A stretch of 9,235 nucleotides of DNA, taken from contig JANXOO010000467.1 of assembly GCA_025353525.1 (NCBI GenBank), positions 1 through 9,235 of the forward strand, given 5' to 3'. Every line of letters starts with the position of its first letter. The stretch's first letter is position 1. Made by a program: the position numbers and the translations under genes. The DNA is from Schlesneria sp. (GTDB lineage: Bacteria; Planctomycetota; Planctomycetia; Planctomycetales; Planctomycetaceae). The notes beneath the pieces were generated by a model that saw only the letters and a list, made by a program, of their open reading frames with translations, was not told the DNA's origin and did not search any database. Positions 1 to 6,798 of this stretch are shown in pieces.

Positions 1-1394
1 TGAATACATCGACGATCACAGGATTCTTCGATCTTCGTAACGGGCAATTGACACTGTCCGGCAACGATACGGTGTCGAACTACGTGGCCGCTCTGGATTC
101 AGTCCGGTATCAATTCGTGGGGGTTCCGATCATTTCGACGAAGACGGTCACCGTGATCGCGATCGATGACAATTTTGCGTCGAGTGCTCCTGTAACGCGA
201 AATATCAATGTCGGACCGGACAAGCCGGCGACAGTCGCCACGAACGCATCGGGGCCACTGACGTACCATTCGGTCGACGGCGCAGTCGCGGTCGCACCAG
301 GCTTCTCAGTCACCACGCCTTATTCTCCGGTGCTTGTCAGTGCCACGATCAGCATTTCGAGCGGTTACCAAATCGGCCTGGACCAACTGATCTTCGTAAA
401 CACAGCGAAGATCAGCGGGAATTTTGATTCTTCGAAGGGGATCTTGACGCTGTCGGGAACCGATTCGGTGTCGGCTTATCGTACGGCGATTCAGTCGGTG
501 AAATACATGTTCATTGGAAATCCGACAGCACAGTCCAAATCAGTGCAGTTCGCTGTTTCTGACGGTGCGACCGGCAGTAATTCTGTGAGCAGAACGATCA
601 GCACTTTGCCGGACGTGCCGCAAGTCGTTGCCACCAACGCAACGGGAGCTCTTGCGTACACATCATCCAATCAGGCGGTTCCGGCTGTCCCCGGATTCAC
701 GGTGACCTCAGGCTACGCTACGAAGCTGACAGGTGCCACGGTCAGGATCGCAACCAACTTCGTCACCGGGATCGATCAATTGTTCTTCTTCAATACTTCG
801 AAGATCGCCGGATCGTTCGATTCCAAAACCGGAATCATGACGCTGAAGGGAACCGATACAGTTGCAAACTACCAGTTGGCGTTGCGTTCGGTGAAGTACG
901 AATTTATCGGACCTCTGGTCGCATCGTCAAAAGTTCTCGCGTTCTCGGTGACTGACGGAGTGACCACAAGCAATGTCGTGAACCGCCTTGTCGTCGTCGG
1001 CAAGGAAACTGCACCGGTTGTTGCGACCAACGCGACCGGGGCACTGGCATACTCCGCAGCCAAGGGGCTGGCAGTTGTTACCCCCGGTCTGACCGTGAAA
1101 TCACCGTTCCTGTTGACTGGTGCCACGATTTCGATCGGCAATTTTGTGAGCGGTTCTGATCTACTGACGTTTACGGGAACAGCAAATATCAAAGGTGCGT
1201 TCGATGCCAAGACCGGTATTCTGACGTTGTCCGGATACGACACCGCTGCCAATTATCAGGCGGTCCTTGAGTCAGTGAAATACCGGTTTGTCGGTGTTCC
1301 CAAAGCCGGAACGACAAAGATCATCCGATTCGCGGTCTCGGACGGAATCGCATCGAATGTCGCGGTGAGCCGAACGATTAACGTCGGTGCCTGA
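1..1394 (+). CDS. Surface/adhesin-like beta-strand repeat protein, 3' part only
   Basis: The reading frame is open from the first complete codon (position 3) to the TGA at 1392-1394, so the gene starts before the window. The TTG at 48 is an internal leucine codon, not the start. The visible ~464 residues are tandem repeats rich in Thr, Ser, Val, Gly and Ala with almost no Cys. Each repeat opens with VATNA(T/S)G and contains G-x-D-x-L-x-F, then (K/N)I-x-GxFD-x-K-x-GI-x-TL, then NYQ-x-AL-x-SVKY-x-F-x-G and a closing VSDG...SRTI. Such strand-rich tandem domains are typical of very large secreted or cell-surface proteins of planctomycetes and other Gram-negatives, where they act as stalks or adhesins. 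The protein ends directly after the last repeat (TINVGA) with no C-terminal membrane helix, LPXTG or PEP-CTERM signal. Ligand and export route cannot be seen because the N-terminus is missing. Confidence is high for a coding repeat protein and low for any specific role. Confidence 0.9.
   Translation, partial: NTSTITGFFDLRNGQLTLSGNDTVSNYVAALDSVRYQFVGVPIISTKTVTVIAIDDNFASSAPVTRNINVGPDKPATVATNASGPLTYHSVDGAVAVAPGFSVTTPYSPVLVSATISISSGYQIGLDQLIFVNTAKISGNFDSSKGILTLSGTDSVSAYRTAIQSVKYMFIGNPTAQSKSVQFAVSDGATGSNSVSRTISTLPDVPQVVATNATGALAYTSSNQAVPAVPGFTVTSGYATKLTGATVRIATNFVTGIDQLFFFNTSKIAGSFDSKTGIMTLKGTDTVANYQLALRSVKYEFIGPLVASSKVLAFSVTDGVTTSNVVNRLVVVGKETAPVVATNATGALAYSAAKGLAVVTPGLTVKSPFLLTGATISIGNFVSGSDLLTFTGTANIKGAFDAKTGILTLSGYDTAANYQAVLESVKYRFVGVPKAGTTKIIRFAVSDGIASNVAVSRTINVGA
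234..1391 (+). repeat. Three protein-level tandem repeats of 131 codons (393 bp period)
   Basis: Units begin at 234, 627 and 1020, each at a Val-Ala-Thr-Asn motif. The period is exactly 393 bp. The last unit is 124 codons and ends at the stop codon. The end of a further unit lies at 1-233. The units are clearly related as protein but have diverged at the DNA level, so this is an old duplication and not a recent slippage array. Confidence 0.9.
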
Positions 1395-1420
1395 TGAACG
1401 ACAGTGCTTGAAAATAAATC

Positions 1421-1458
1421 GCCCGGCGAATCCCCAAAATTCGCCGGGCTTTTTTATT
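1421..1458 (+). terminator. Intrinsic terminator of the repeat-protein gene
   Basis: The 11-bp arms 1421-1431 and 1439-1449 are perfect complements (GC-rich stem, GCCCGGCGAAT) around a 7-nt loop. Six T residues follow at 1450-1455. An A-rich stretch before the stem (1411-1419) could let it work weakly on the other strand too. It lies 27 nt after the stop codon and isolates this gene from rbsK. Confidence 0.93.
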
Positions 1459-1510
1459 CCCTTTGAAAGACAGGATTTACCGCGGTGTGCGCGGCTCCGG
1501 ATGATCGATC

Positions 1511-2506
1511 ATGACAAACTCGTTTCCACGATCTGATGTCACTTCCAATCCCGCCGGGTCCAGGCGACCACGGATCGTCGTTGCCGGCTCAATCAACATG
1601 GACCTTGTGGCACGGATGAACCGGTTGCCGAGGCCCGGTGAGACCGTATCGGGCGAATCATTTCTTACCGTCCCTGGCGGCAAGGGTGCCAATCAGGCGG
1701 TTGCTGCATCAAGGCTGGGTGCCGATGTCGTCTTTATCGGCCGAGTCGGAGACGATGCTTTTGGAGCCTCGCTGCGACAACTGCTGGTTGCTGCCGGGGT
1801 CGATACGTCACATGTGTCCATCACACAAGGCTGCTGCAGCGGGGTCGCAGTGATCGGTGTCGACGCGAACGGAGCGAACGCGATCACAGTGATTCCAGGT
1901 GCCAACGGACGGCTGACCGAGACGGACATCGAATCGTGTGCGGAGATGATCGCTACTGCGGACGCAGTCGTCCTGCAACTCGAAACTCCGATCGACACGG
2001 TTGCCGCAGCGATCCACATCGCCCGGCGACATCATGTCATCACGATACTCGACCCGGCACCAGCACCCGCCGGGCCGTTGCCACCGCTGTTGATGTCTGT
2101 CGATATTATCAGCCCCAATCAGACCGAGGCCGAAGCAATCACCGGTATCCCCGTTGTCGACCTGGCTTCCGCGACTGAGGCTGCCCGAGCAATGCAACGA
2201 AACGGGGCAAGACAGGTGGTTCTCAAGCTGGGGGAACTTGGTGCTCTGGTTTTGATGCAGGATGGAACCATCCATCAGATCCCGGCGATTCCTGCGACGG
2301 TCGTCGATACGACGGCCGCAGGCGATGCCTTCACTGCCGCACTGGCGGTTGCCATCTGCGAAGGACACTCGCTTGAGGTGGCTGCCCGATGGGGAACATG
2401 CGCCGGTACCATCGCCTGCACGCGTTTCGGGGCACAGCCGTCGATGCCAACCCGGATCGACGTCGAGCGATTCGGGGCAGAGCACGGCCTTCGCTTCACT
2501 CTCTGA
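1511..2506 (+). CDS. rbsK: Ribokinase (PfkB family)
   Basis: Cytosolic sugar kinase; the family phosphorylates D-ribose to ribose 5-phosphate with ATP, feeding the pentose phosphate pathway and nucleotide synthesis. At 331 residues it is about 20 longer at the N-terminus than E. coli RbsK. Visible signatures: GSINMDLV at 26-33; the sugar-binding PGGKGANQ at 55-62 (PfkB signature 1); GRVGDDAFG at 77-85; QLETP at 156-160; DPAPA at 181-185; [10 protein letters not shown] at 203-212 (NETEAE in E. coli); and the signature-2/anion-hole loop DTTAAGDAF at 266-274 with catalytic base D272. The tail [10 protein letters not shown] matches the monovalent-cation site region of ribokinases. ATG 1511 is the first start after an in-frame TGA at 1502, and no other start codon precedes the first conserved motif. 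Its Shine-Dalgarno is weak. No ribose transporter, RbsD or LacI regulator is nearby. Another PfkB sugar substrate is possible but less likely. Confidence 0.93.
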   Translation: MTNSFPRSDVTSNPAGSRRPRIVVAGSINMDLVARMNRLPRPGETVSGESFLTVPGGKGANQAVAASRLGADVVFIGRVGDDAFGASLRQLLVAAGVDTSHVSITQGCCSGVAVIGVDANGANAITVIPGANGRLTETDIESCAEMIATADAVVLQLETPIDTVAAAIHIARRHHVITILDPAPAPAGPLPPLLMSVDIISPNQTEAEAITGIPVVDLASATEAARAMQRNGARQVVLKLGELGALVLMQDGTIHQIPAIPATVVDTTAAGDAFTAALAVAICEGHSLEVAARWGTCAGTIACTRFGAQPSMPTRIDVERFGAEHGLRFTL

Positions 2507-2550
2507 CTGACAGGGAATACACTTCGCCCTCACATTCGAACGGGGTCATG

Positions 2551-2558
2551 AAGAAGGG
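2551..2558 (+). promoter_or_regulatory. Shine-Dalgarno that fixes the proS start at GTG 2566
   Basis: AAGAAGGG lies 7 nt before GTG 2566. It overlaps the codons that would follow the in-frame ATG at 2548, which argues against that ATG being the start. Confidence 0.8.
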
Positions 2559-2565
2559 TTTACAC

Positions 2566-4317
2566 GTGCGCTGGTCTCAAACATTTATTCCGACGATGAA
2601 GGAAATTCCGTCGGACGCCGAAGTGCCGAGTCATCAATTGATGCTACGTGCCGGTTTCATTCGCCAATTGATGGCGGGTGCTTACACCTATTTGCCGCTC
2701 GGGGTTCGGGCATTGAAAAAGGCGGAAGCCATTGTCCGCCAGGAAATGGACGCGACCGGGGCACTCGAAGTCCTTATGCCGGCTCTGCAGCCGATCGATC
2801 TGTTCGATCGGACTGGCCGAAAAGAGGCGTTCGGAAACGTGCTGATCAATTTCAACGTCCGTCGCGGAGATCGCAACGTCCATCTGGCCCTGGGGCCGAC
2901 ACATGAAGAAGTTGTCACCGACTTGATGTCTCGGCACATCAGCAGCCATCGTCAGATGCCACTGACCGTGTATCAGATCCAGACGAAATTTCGAAATGAA
3001 GAACGTCCCCGGTTCGGGATTCTTCGAACGAGCGAATTTCTGATGAAGGATGCCTACAGTTTTCATTCGTCGCTCGAATCACTGAACGATGTCTATCAAA
3101 AGATGTATCGCGCTTACTGCCGGATTTTCGCTCGTTGCGGGCTCGATTACCTGCCGGTCGAAGCCGAAAGCGGTCCGATCGGCGGCGACGCCTCGCACGA
3201 ATTCATGATTCCTGCGGCGAACGGCGAAGACCGCATCGTTTTTTGCAAGAAGACGAACTACGCGGCCAACCTTGAGCGGGCTGAAACCGGTCGCAAGGCG
3301 GCTGCGATCGTCACGTCGGGTGACGCCAGGCCCGTGGCCAAATTGCATACCCCCAATGTTGGCAGCATTGAAACTGTCTGCAAGCTGCTGAAGTGCAAAC
3401 CGGAAAAGATGGTCAAGACTCTGATTTTCCTCGCGGATGACAAGCCGGTGGCCGTTCTGCTGCGGGGCGACCACGAGGCGAACGAAGGAAAGATCCGCCG
3501 GGCTCTGTCCGTGTCACGCCTCGAAATGGCCGATCCTGCGACGATTCTGGAAGTCACCGGAGCGGCCGTCGGATTCGCAGGACCTGTCGGCATCAAATGC
3601 CCGATTTTCGCCGACCACGACGTTCCATTCGTCGTGAATGCAATTACCGGCGCGAATGAAGGCGATTACCATCTGGCCAACGTGAATGTCGGACGCGATT
3701 ATGTCCTGGAAACGACGTTCGATCTTCGCAACGCGGCAGCCGGCGATCCCAGCCCCCGAGGCGATGGGACACTGGAACTCGTTCACGGAATCGAAGTCGG
3801 CCATGTCTTTAAGCTGGGTACAAAATATAGCGTCGCGATGGATGCGATGTTTGACGACGAGACGGAAAATCGCCAGCCGATCATCATGGGCTGCTATGGA
3901 ATCGGTGTGAACCGCATCCTTGCAGGACTCGCCGAAACCCGACACGACGAGCAGGGATTGATTTGGCCCTTGTCGATTGCACCTTACGAAGTGATCGTCA
4001 GCGTCATCGGAGCCAACGAAACGGAGACACTGACCGCCGCAGACGCTTTTTACGGTGAACTGATGTCGGCTGGCGTCGATGTGTTACTCGACGACCGCGA
4101 TCTTCGACCAGGAGTGAAGTTCAAGGATGCCGACCTGATCGGAATCCCCTTACGAGTCAACTTCGGAGGAAAAGGCCTGAAGGAAGGGGTCGTGGAACTC
4201 AAGTGGCGAACGTCACCCGATTCCGAACGTATTCCCGTGACCGACGCGCTGAAATCGGTGCTTGACCAGTTGGCCCGCCGCCGACAGTCAGATGCGGCGA
4301 GTCTGCCAAGCCGATAG
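2566..4317 (+). CDS. proS: Prolyl-tRNA synthetase, bacterial type with editing domain
   Basis: Class II aminoacyl-tRNA synthetase that charges tRNA-Pro with proline in the cytosol. From the GTG it is 583 residues, against 572 in E. coli. The N-terminus [20 protein letters not shown] aligns with the E. coli start MRTSQ. Domains: catalytic core about 1-225, with motif 1 around 44-75 and motif 2 at 139-167 ([10 protein letters not shown] ... [10 protein letters not shown]). The inserted editing (INS/YbaK-like) domain spans about 230-400 and clears mischarged Ala-tRNA; K284 (VKTLIF) matches the conserved editing lysine, and H369 the conserved histidine of the GANxxxxH segment. Motif 3 follows at 442-450 (GCYGIGVNR). 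The anticodon-binding domain occupies about 470-583. The frame stays open upstream to 2389, but that stretch overlaps rbsK and lacks family similarity. It lies 59 bp after rbsK on the same strand with no visible terminator between them, so co-transcription is possible. Confidence 0.97.
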   Translation: MRWSQTFIPTMKEIPSDAEVPSHQLMLRAGFIRQLMAGAYTYLPLGVRALKKAEAIVRQEMDATGALEVLMPALQPIDLFDRTGRKEAFGNVLINFNVRRGDRNVHLALGPTHEEVVTDLMSRHISSHRQMPLTVYQIQTKFRNEERPRFGILRTSEFLMKDAYSFHSSLESLNDVYQKMYRAYCRIFARCGLDYLPVEAESGPIGGDASHEFMIPAANGEDRIVFCKKTNYAANLERAETGRKAAAIVTSGDARPVAKLHTPNVGSIETVCKLLKCKPEKMVKTLIFLADDKPVAVLLRGDHEANEGKIRRALSVSRLEMADPATILEVTGAAVGFAGPVGIKCPIFADHDVPFVVNAITGANEGDYHLANVNVGRDYVLETTFDLRNAAAGDPSPRGDGTLELVHGIEVGHVFKLGTKYSVAMDAMFDDETENRQPIIMGCYGIGVNRILAGLAETRHDEQGLIWPLSIAPYEVIVSVIGANETETLTAADAFYGELMSAGVDVLLDDRDLRPGVKFKDADLIGIPLRVNFGGKGLKEGVVELKWRTSPDSERIPVTDALKSVLDQLARRRQSDAASLPSR

Positions 4318-4354
4318 GGAACAGCAGATGATCGTTCCGTAGTTGTTTTTCCTG

Positions 4355-4392
4355 ACCATCTGACGGCGAAAGTCGCCGCCAGATGGTTCTTG
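4355..4392 (+). terminator. Probable terminator after proS
   Basis: Long hairpin: arms 4355-4369 and 4373-4387 pair at 14 of 15 positions (one A-C mismatch at 4363/4379) around a 3-nt loop. The following sequence is only moderately T-rich (TTCTTGTATT), so efficiency is uncertain. The reverse strand has no T tail. Confidence 0.6.
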
Positions 4393-4450
4393 TATTGTCG
4401 CGTCATCGCGAAAACTGAATTGATGAACGCACTGAACCGACTGCATCGAA

Positions 4451-4471
4451 ACGGGCAGTTGTCATGCCCGT
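4451..4471 (-). terminator. Weak hairpin downstream of the 146-residue TPR-like gene
   Basis: Perfect 7-bp stem ACGGGCA/TGCCCGT with a 7-nt loop, lying 13 bp past the stop of the minus-strand gene. No T-run follows on either strand, so it may be only an RNA 3'-end stabiliser or chance. Confidence 0.2.
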
Positions 4472-4484
4472 CAACCGCTCTGTT

Positions 4485-4925
4485 TCAGTTGTGGCCTTCG
4501 GAAATACGTCCGCCGGCTGATTTTGCAATGTGAAAAATCGGTGCAATAATCAGTTTGGTACCGACGGGAACATCGTCGGGCATTTGCAATTCAGCGGCCG
4601 TCTGATCGGCCAATTGTATTTGTCCATCGCGACGATAGCAGTTGCTGAGCGCCAACAGGGCACGCTGGTTAAACGGTGCCGGGAACATCTGGGCGGCCCG
4701 ATTCAGCGGCTCGATGGCGTCAGCGAACTTTTCCTGGGCTTGCAGGGCTTCGCCTCGAAACAATTCGGCAATCGGAGCGAATGGCCCCGGATCTGTCAGG
4801 TTATTCAGTTGAGCCAATGCGTAGTTCGGAAGTCCAAGTTCGAGATACCCTTCGGCAGCGGCCAACCGCCGAACGATCAATTGCGGATTCATCCTCGTCT
4901 CGGTTCCAGCATCTTCAGTAGTCAT
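4485..4925 (-). CDS. Small TPR-like helical protein, function unknown
   Basis: 146 residues, predicted cytosolic: no signal peptide or membrane helix. The sequence reads as antiparallel helix pairs of TPR type: about 15-44 (AAAEGYLELGLPNYALAQL), 48-81 (ELFRGEALQAQEKFADAIEPL) and 87-115 (ALLALSNCYRRDGQIQLADQ). The spacing of G/A/Y/A positions suggests about three degenerate repeats of about 34 residues. TPRs mediate protein-protein contacts; no catalytic motif is visible. The C-terminus (116-146) is Pro/Ile/Gly-rich and not TPR. The start is supported by GGAGG (complement of 4931-4935) 5 nt upstream; ATG at codon 12 is an alternative. A plus-strand frame covers almost the same bases but lacks coherent protein character and looks like a shadow. 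The gene is monocistronic, with a long repetitive leader described separately. Confidence 0.75.
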   Translation of the reverse strand: MTTEDAGTETRMNPQLIVRRLAAAEGYLELGLPNYALAQLNNLTDPGPFAPIAELFRGEALQAQEKFADAIEPLNRAAQMFPAPFNQRALLALSNCYRRDGQIQLADQTAAELQMPDDVPVGTKLIIAPIFHIAKSAGGRISEGHN

Positions 4926-4960
4926 CGCAGCCTCCGTCCTGTGTTGTAAGAGCGTCCCAT
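4922..4960 (-). CDS. Possible 12-residue upstream ORF overlapping the TPR-like gene start
   Basis: On the minus strand an ATG at 4960 opens a frame encoding MGRSYNTGRRLR. Its TGA overlaps the next gene's start codon as ATGA (4925-4922). The frame extends upstream without a stop through GTG codons at 4978 and 5002; from 5002 the peptide would have 26 residues containing FYNVER, FYNMGR and SYNTGR hexapeptides. Such an overlap could couple translation of the two frames. No good Shine-Dalgarno precedes the ATG or either GTG, so translation is unproven. Confidence 0.2.
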   Translation of the reverse strand: MGRSYNTGRRLR

Positions 4961-5017
4961 GTTGTAGAAGCGTTCCACGTTGTAGAAGACGAAATCACTC
5001 ACGTCATAGAAGACAAA
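4943..5017. repeat. Short tandem repeat in the leader of the TPR-like gene
   Basis: Plus-strand copies of GTTGTAGAAG-like units start at 4943 (GTTGTAAGAG), 4961, 4979 and 5003 (GTCATAGAAG). Spacings are 18, 18 and 24 bp, all multiples of three. The units are imperfect. On the minus strand each reads as Tyr-Asn or Tyr-Asp codons in one common frame. Confidence 0.75.
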
Positions 5018-5129
5018 ACACCCGATTGTCAGCAGTCATGTCAGCAAGTTGTTTGCCATTCCGACTTTATTTTCAGATGCACCCGGCGTGCCAAAAGTTT
5101 CAGCAGTCTCACGAAAACCTTCATACTCA

Positions 5130-5157
5130 ACAATAGACGTAACTTAGGATACGTCAA
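5130..5157 (-). promoter_or_regulatory. Candidate sigma-70-type promoter for the TPR-like gene
   Basis: On the minus strand TTGACG (complement of 5152-5157) and TATTGT (complement of 5130-5135) are separated by 16 bp. The -35 matches 5 of 6 and the -10 matches 4 of 6 consensus bases. It would give a leader of about 200 nt containing the tandem repeats. Confidence 0.35.
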
Positions 5158-5376
5158 GCCCCTTCGGGTTCAGAATTTTCCCAATGTCAAAATGACAAAA
5201 AACGAGTCACTTTGGCCACATTCGCGGCAAACAACCGGTTTTCAGCATTCAAATGCGGCATTGCGGTGTTTCGCCAACTTTGATATCAATCCTGCCTTCC
5301 ATCGAAGATATTCGGACCGACAATTCCAGGGATTGGACTGTGTCGATCCGGAGGCAGGGATGCCGTGTGGTGGGGC

Positions 5377-5382
5377 AAGGAG
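5377..5382 (+). promoter_or_regulatory. Shine-Dalgarno that fixes the regulator start at TTG 5391
   Basis: AAGGAG with an 8-nt spacer to TTG 5391. The upstream in-frame ATG at 5253 has no comparable site and would add 46 residues before the receiver domain. Confidence 0.8.
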
Positions 5383-5390
5383 ATAGCCCG

Positions 5391-6782
5391 TTGACTGTTG
5401 CTTCAATTCAAAGATTGCGGGTGATGTTCGTCGATGACGAACCGGCCATTCGTGACGTGATGAAAATCGAATTGCCGCGCATGGGACACGATGTCGTCAT
5501 GTGTGAAGACGGCCAGGAGGCACTCAAGGCGCTTGAAAAACAGCCATTCGATGTCGCCATCGTCGACCTTCGCATGCCGGGACTCAGCGGCTGGGATGTG
5601 ATCGAGCACATCAAAAAAGTGTCTCCGGAAACCGAAATTATAATCAGTACCGGTCACGGCGACATGGATGCTGCGATTCAGGGAATCCGGACCGGAGCGT
5701 ACGACTTCCTGCGAAAACCCTGGAAGATGATCGAAATCTCGACCGCACTGAAGCGTGTCGCCGAGAAACGAACTCTGACAAACAAGACAATTGCCCTTGA
5801 AAGCCGCCTGAAAGCGGTCGAAGGTTCTCCCGACCTGATCGGTCATTCTCCGCCGATGTTGCGTGTCAAAAAATTGTGCGAAAAGATCGCACCGACGGAT
5901 TCCAGCGTACTGGTCCAGGGAGAAACCGGCACGGGAAAAGAACTGGTCGCCCGACGGATTCATGACCTGAGTCCGCGGTCGAACATGCCTTTCGTTCCCG
6001 TGAATTGCGGAGCATTGGCTCAACACCTTGTCGAAAGCGAACTCTTCGGTCACGGAAAAGGGGCCTACACCGGTGCCGACAAGTCTCGAAAAGGATTGAT
6101 CGAAGTCGCTAATGGCGGGACGCTTTTTCTTGACGAATTTGGTGAACTCGACAAATCGATGCAGGTCAAGCTTCTGCGATTTCTCGAATCGGGCGAAGTG
6201 CGGCGTGTCGGCGAGAATGAGGCCTTTCACGTGGATGTACGGGTTGTCTGTGCCACCAACCGCAACATCCAGAAAATGGTGGCCGAAGGGACCTTCCGGG
6301 AAGATTTGTACTTCCGGATCAACACATTCGAAATTCCACTCCCGCCGCTCCGCGAGCGAAAAGATGATATCCCGGAACTCGCCCGAACACTGATTGCGCG
6401 GTATTTGAAGCGCCGCGACGTTCCCGATTCGATGCTGTCAGCCGATTCGATCGCGGTTCTCAAACAGCACGAATGGCCAGGAAATGTAAGAGAGCTCGCG
6501 AACGCACTGGAGCGGGCGCTGATTATGTCAGACGGAGTGACCATCCGCCCTGAAGACCTTCCGAGTCACCTGCTGCGGCTGGCAGGCATCCCTGAAGCGA
6601 AAGTCGAGCTGGCGACTCAATCGTCCTCTCCACGGACGCTGCGAGAGATTGAAATGGACATGATTTACAGGGTGCTTGACAGGCACAATGGCGACAAACC
6701 CAAGGCGGCAATCGAATTGGGAATTGCTCTGAAAACGCTTTATAACAAGTTGAACGCAGACCAGACGAAAGTGGCCGGATAA
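5391..6782 (+). CDS. Sigma-54-dependent response regulator (NtrC family)
   Basis: Two-component enhancer-binding activator, 463 residues from TTG 5391. Receiver domain about 8-125: acidic pair D15-D16, phospho-acceptor D59 (VDLRMPG), T87 and K109 (RKPW). After a helical linker, the AAA+ sigma-54 interaction domain spans about 148-385. It has Walker A GETGTGKE at 177-184, sigma-54 contact loop GAYTGA at 224-229 (Tyr for the usual Phe, after HGKG instead of HEKG), Walker B LFLDEFGEL at 245-253, and REDLYFR at 303-309 with the arginine-finger region. A Fis-type helix-turn-helix closes the protein (about 416-455: TLREIEMDMIYRVL ... KTLYNKLN). All parts for phosphorylation, ATP hydrolysis and DNA binding are present. 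No histidine kinase lies beside it, so partner and targets are unknown. The upstream region holds palindromes that could be its own sites (inference). It converges on ispD with a 16-bp gap and no visible terminator. Confidence 0.95.
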   Translation: MTVASIQRLRVMFVDDEPAIRDVMKIELPRMGHDVVMCEDGQEALKALEKQPFDVAIVDLRMPGLSGWDVIEHIKKVSPETEIIISTGHGDMDAAIQGIRTGAYDFLRKPWKMIEISTALKRVAEKRTLTNKTIALESRLKAVEGSPDLIGHSPPMLRVKKLCEKIAPTDSSVLVQGETGTGKELVARRIHDLSPRSNMPFVPVNCGALAQHLVESELFGHGKGAYTGADKSRKGLIEVANGGTLFLDEFGELDKSMQVKLLRFLESGEVRRVGENEAFHVDVRVVCATNRNIQKMVAEGTFREDLYFRINTFEIPLPPLRERKDDIPELARTLIARYLKRRDVPDSMLSADSIAVLKQHEWPGNVRELANALERALIMSDGVTIRPEDLPSHLLRLAGIPEAKVELATQSSSPRTLREIEMDMIYRVLDRHNGDKPKAAIELGIALKTLYNKLNADQTKVAG

Positions 6783-6798
6783 AGACTTCTCGTCAGCA

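Larger units (their letters stand above)
4926..5390. other. 465-bp intergenic region between divergent genes
   Basis: No gene longer than the tiny uORF is supported here; the short frames at 5192-5386 and 5253-5390 look non-coding. Contents: tandem repeats at 4943-5017; a direct repeat TGTCAGCA at 5027-5034 and 5039-5046 (12 bp apart, about one helical turn); the minus-strand promoter candidate; the palindrome TGTCA-AAA-TGACA at 5185-5197; and a perfect 10-bp palindrome TTGATATCAA at 5280-5289. A very weak plus-strand promoter (TTGCGG 5261, 17 bp, TATCAA 5284) is the best I see for the response regulator. I found no clear sigma-54 -24/-12 element. Confidence 0.6.

Noticed and set aside
1461..1491. 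Promoter for rbsK starting with TTGAAA at 1463
   Set aside because: No acceptable -10 element lies 16-18 bp downstream.
1808..2533. 241-codon minus-strand frame opposite rbsK
   Set aside because: Antisense shadow of a clear ribokinase; Cys/Arg/Asp-rich translation without motifs.
1511..4317. rbsK-proS as a functional system
   Set aside because: Both are ordinary housekeeping genes; same-strand adjacency with a 59-bp gap is not enough to claim a linked function.
4530..4949. 139-codon plus-strand frame opposite the small TPR-like gene
   Set aside because: It is antisense to a frame with clear TPR-like helix periodicity and a good ribosome-binding site; its own translation shows no coherent protein features and no Shine-Dalgarno.
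4941..5020. CRISPR-like array
   Set aside because: Units are only about 10 conserved bases with 18-24 bp periods, too short and too irregular for repeat-spacer structure, and no cas gene is present.
5207..5227. Sigma-54 -24/-12-like sequence (TTGGCCACATTCGCGGCA)
   Set aside because: The GG and GC doublets are not at the required 10-bp spacing, so it does not fit the consensus.
5403..6230. 275-codon minus-strand frame opposite the response regulator
   Set aside because: Long antisense shadow of a gene with fully recognisable receiver and AAA+ domains; the translation is rich in His, Phe and Arg and has no family features.
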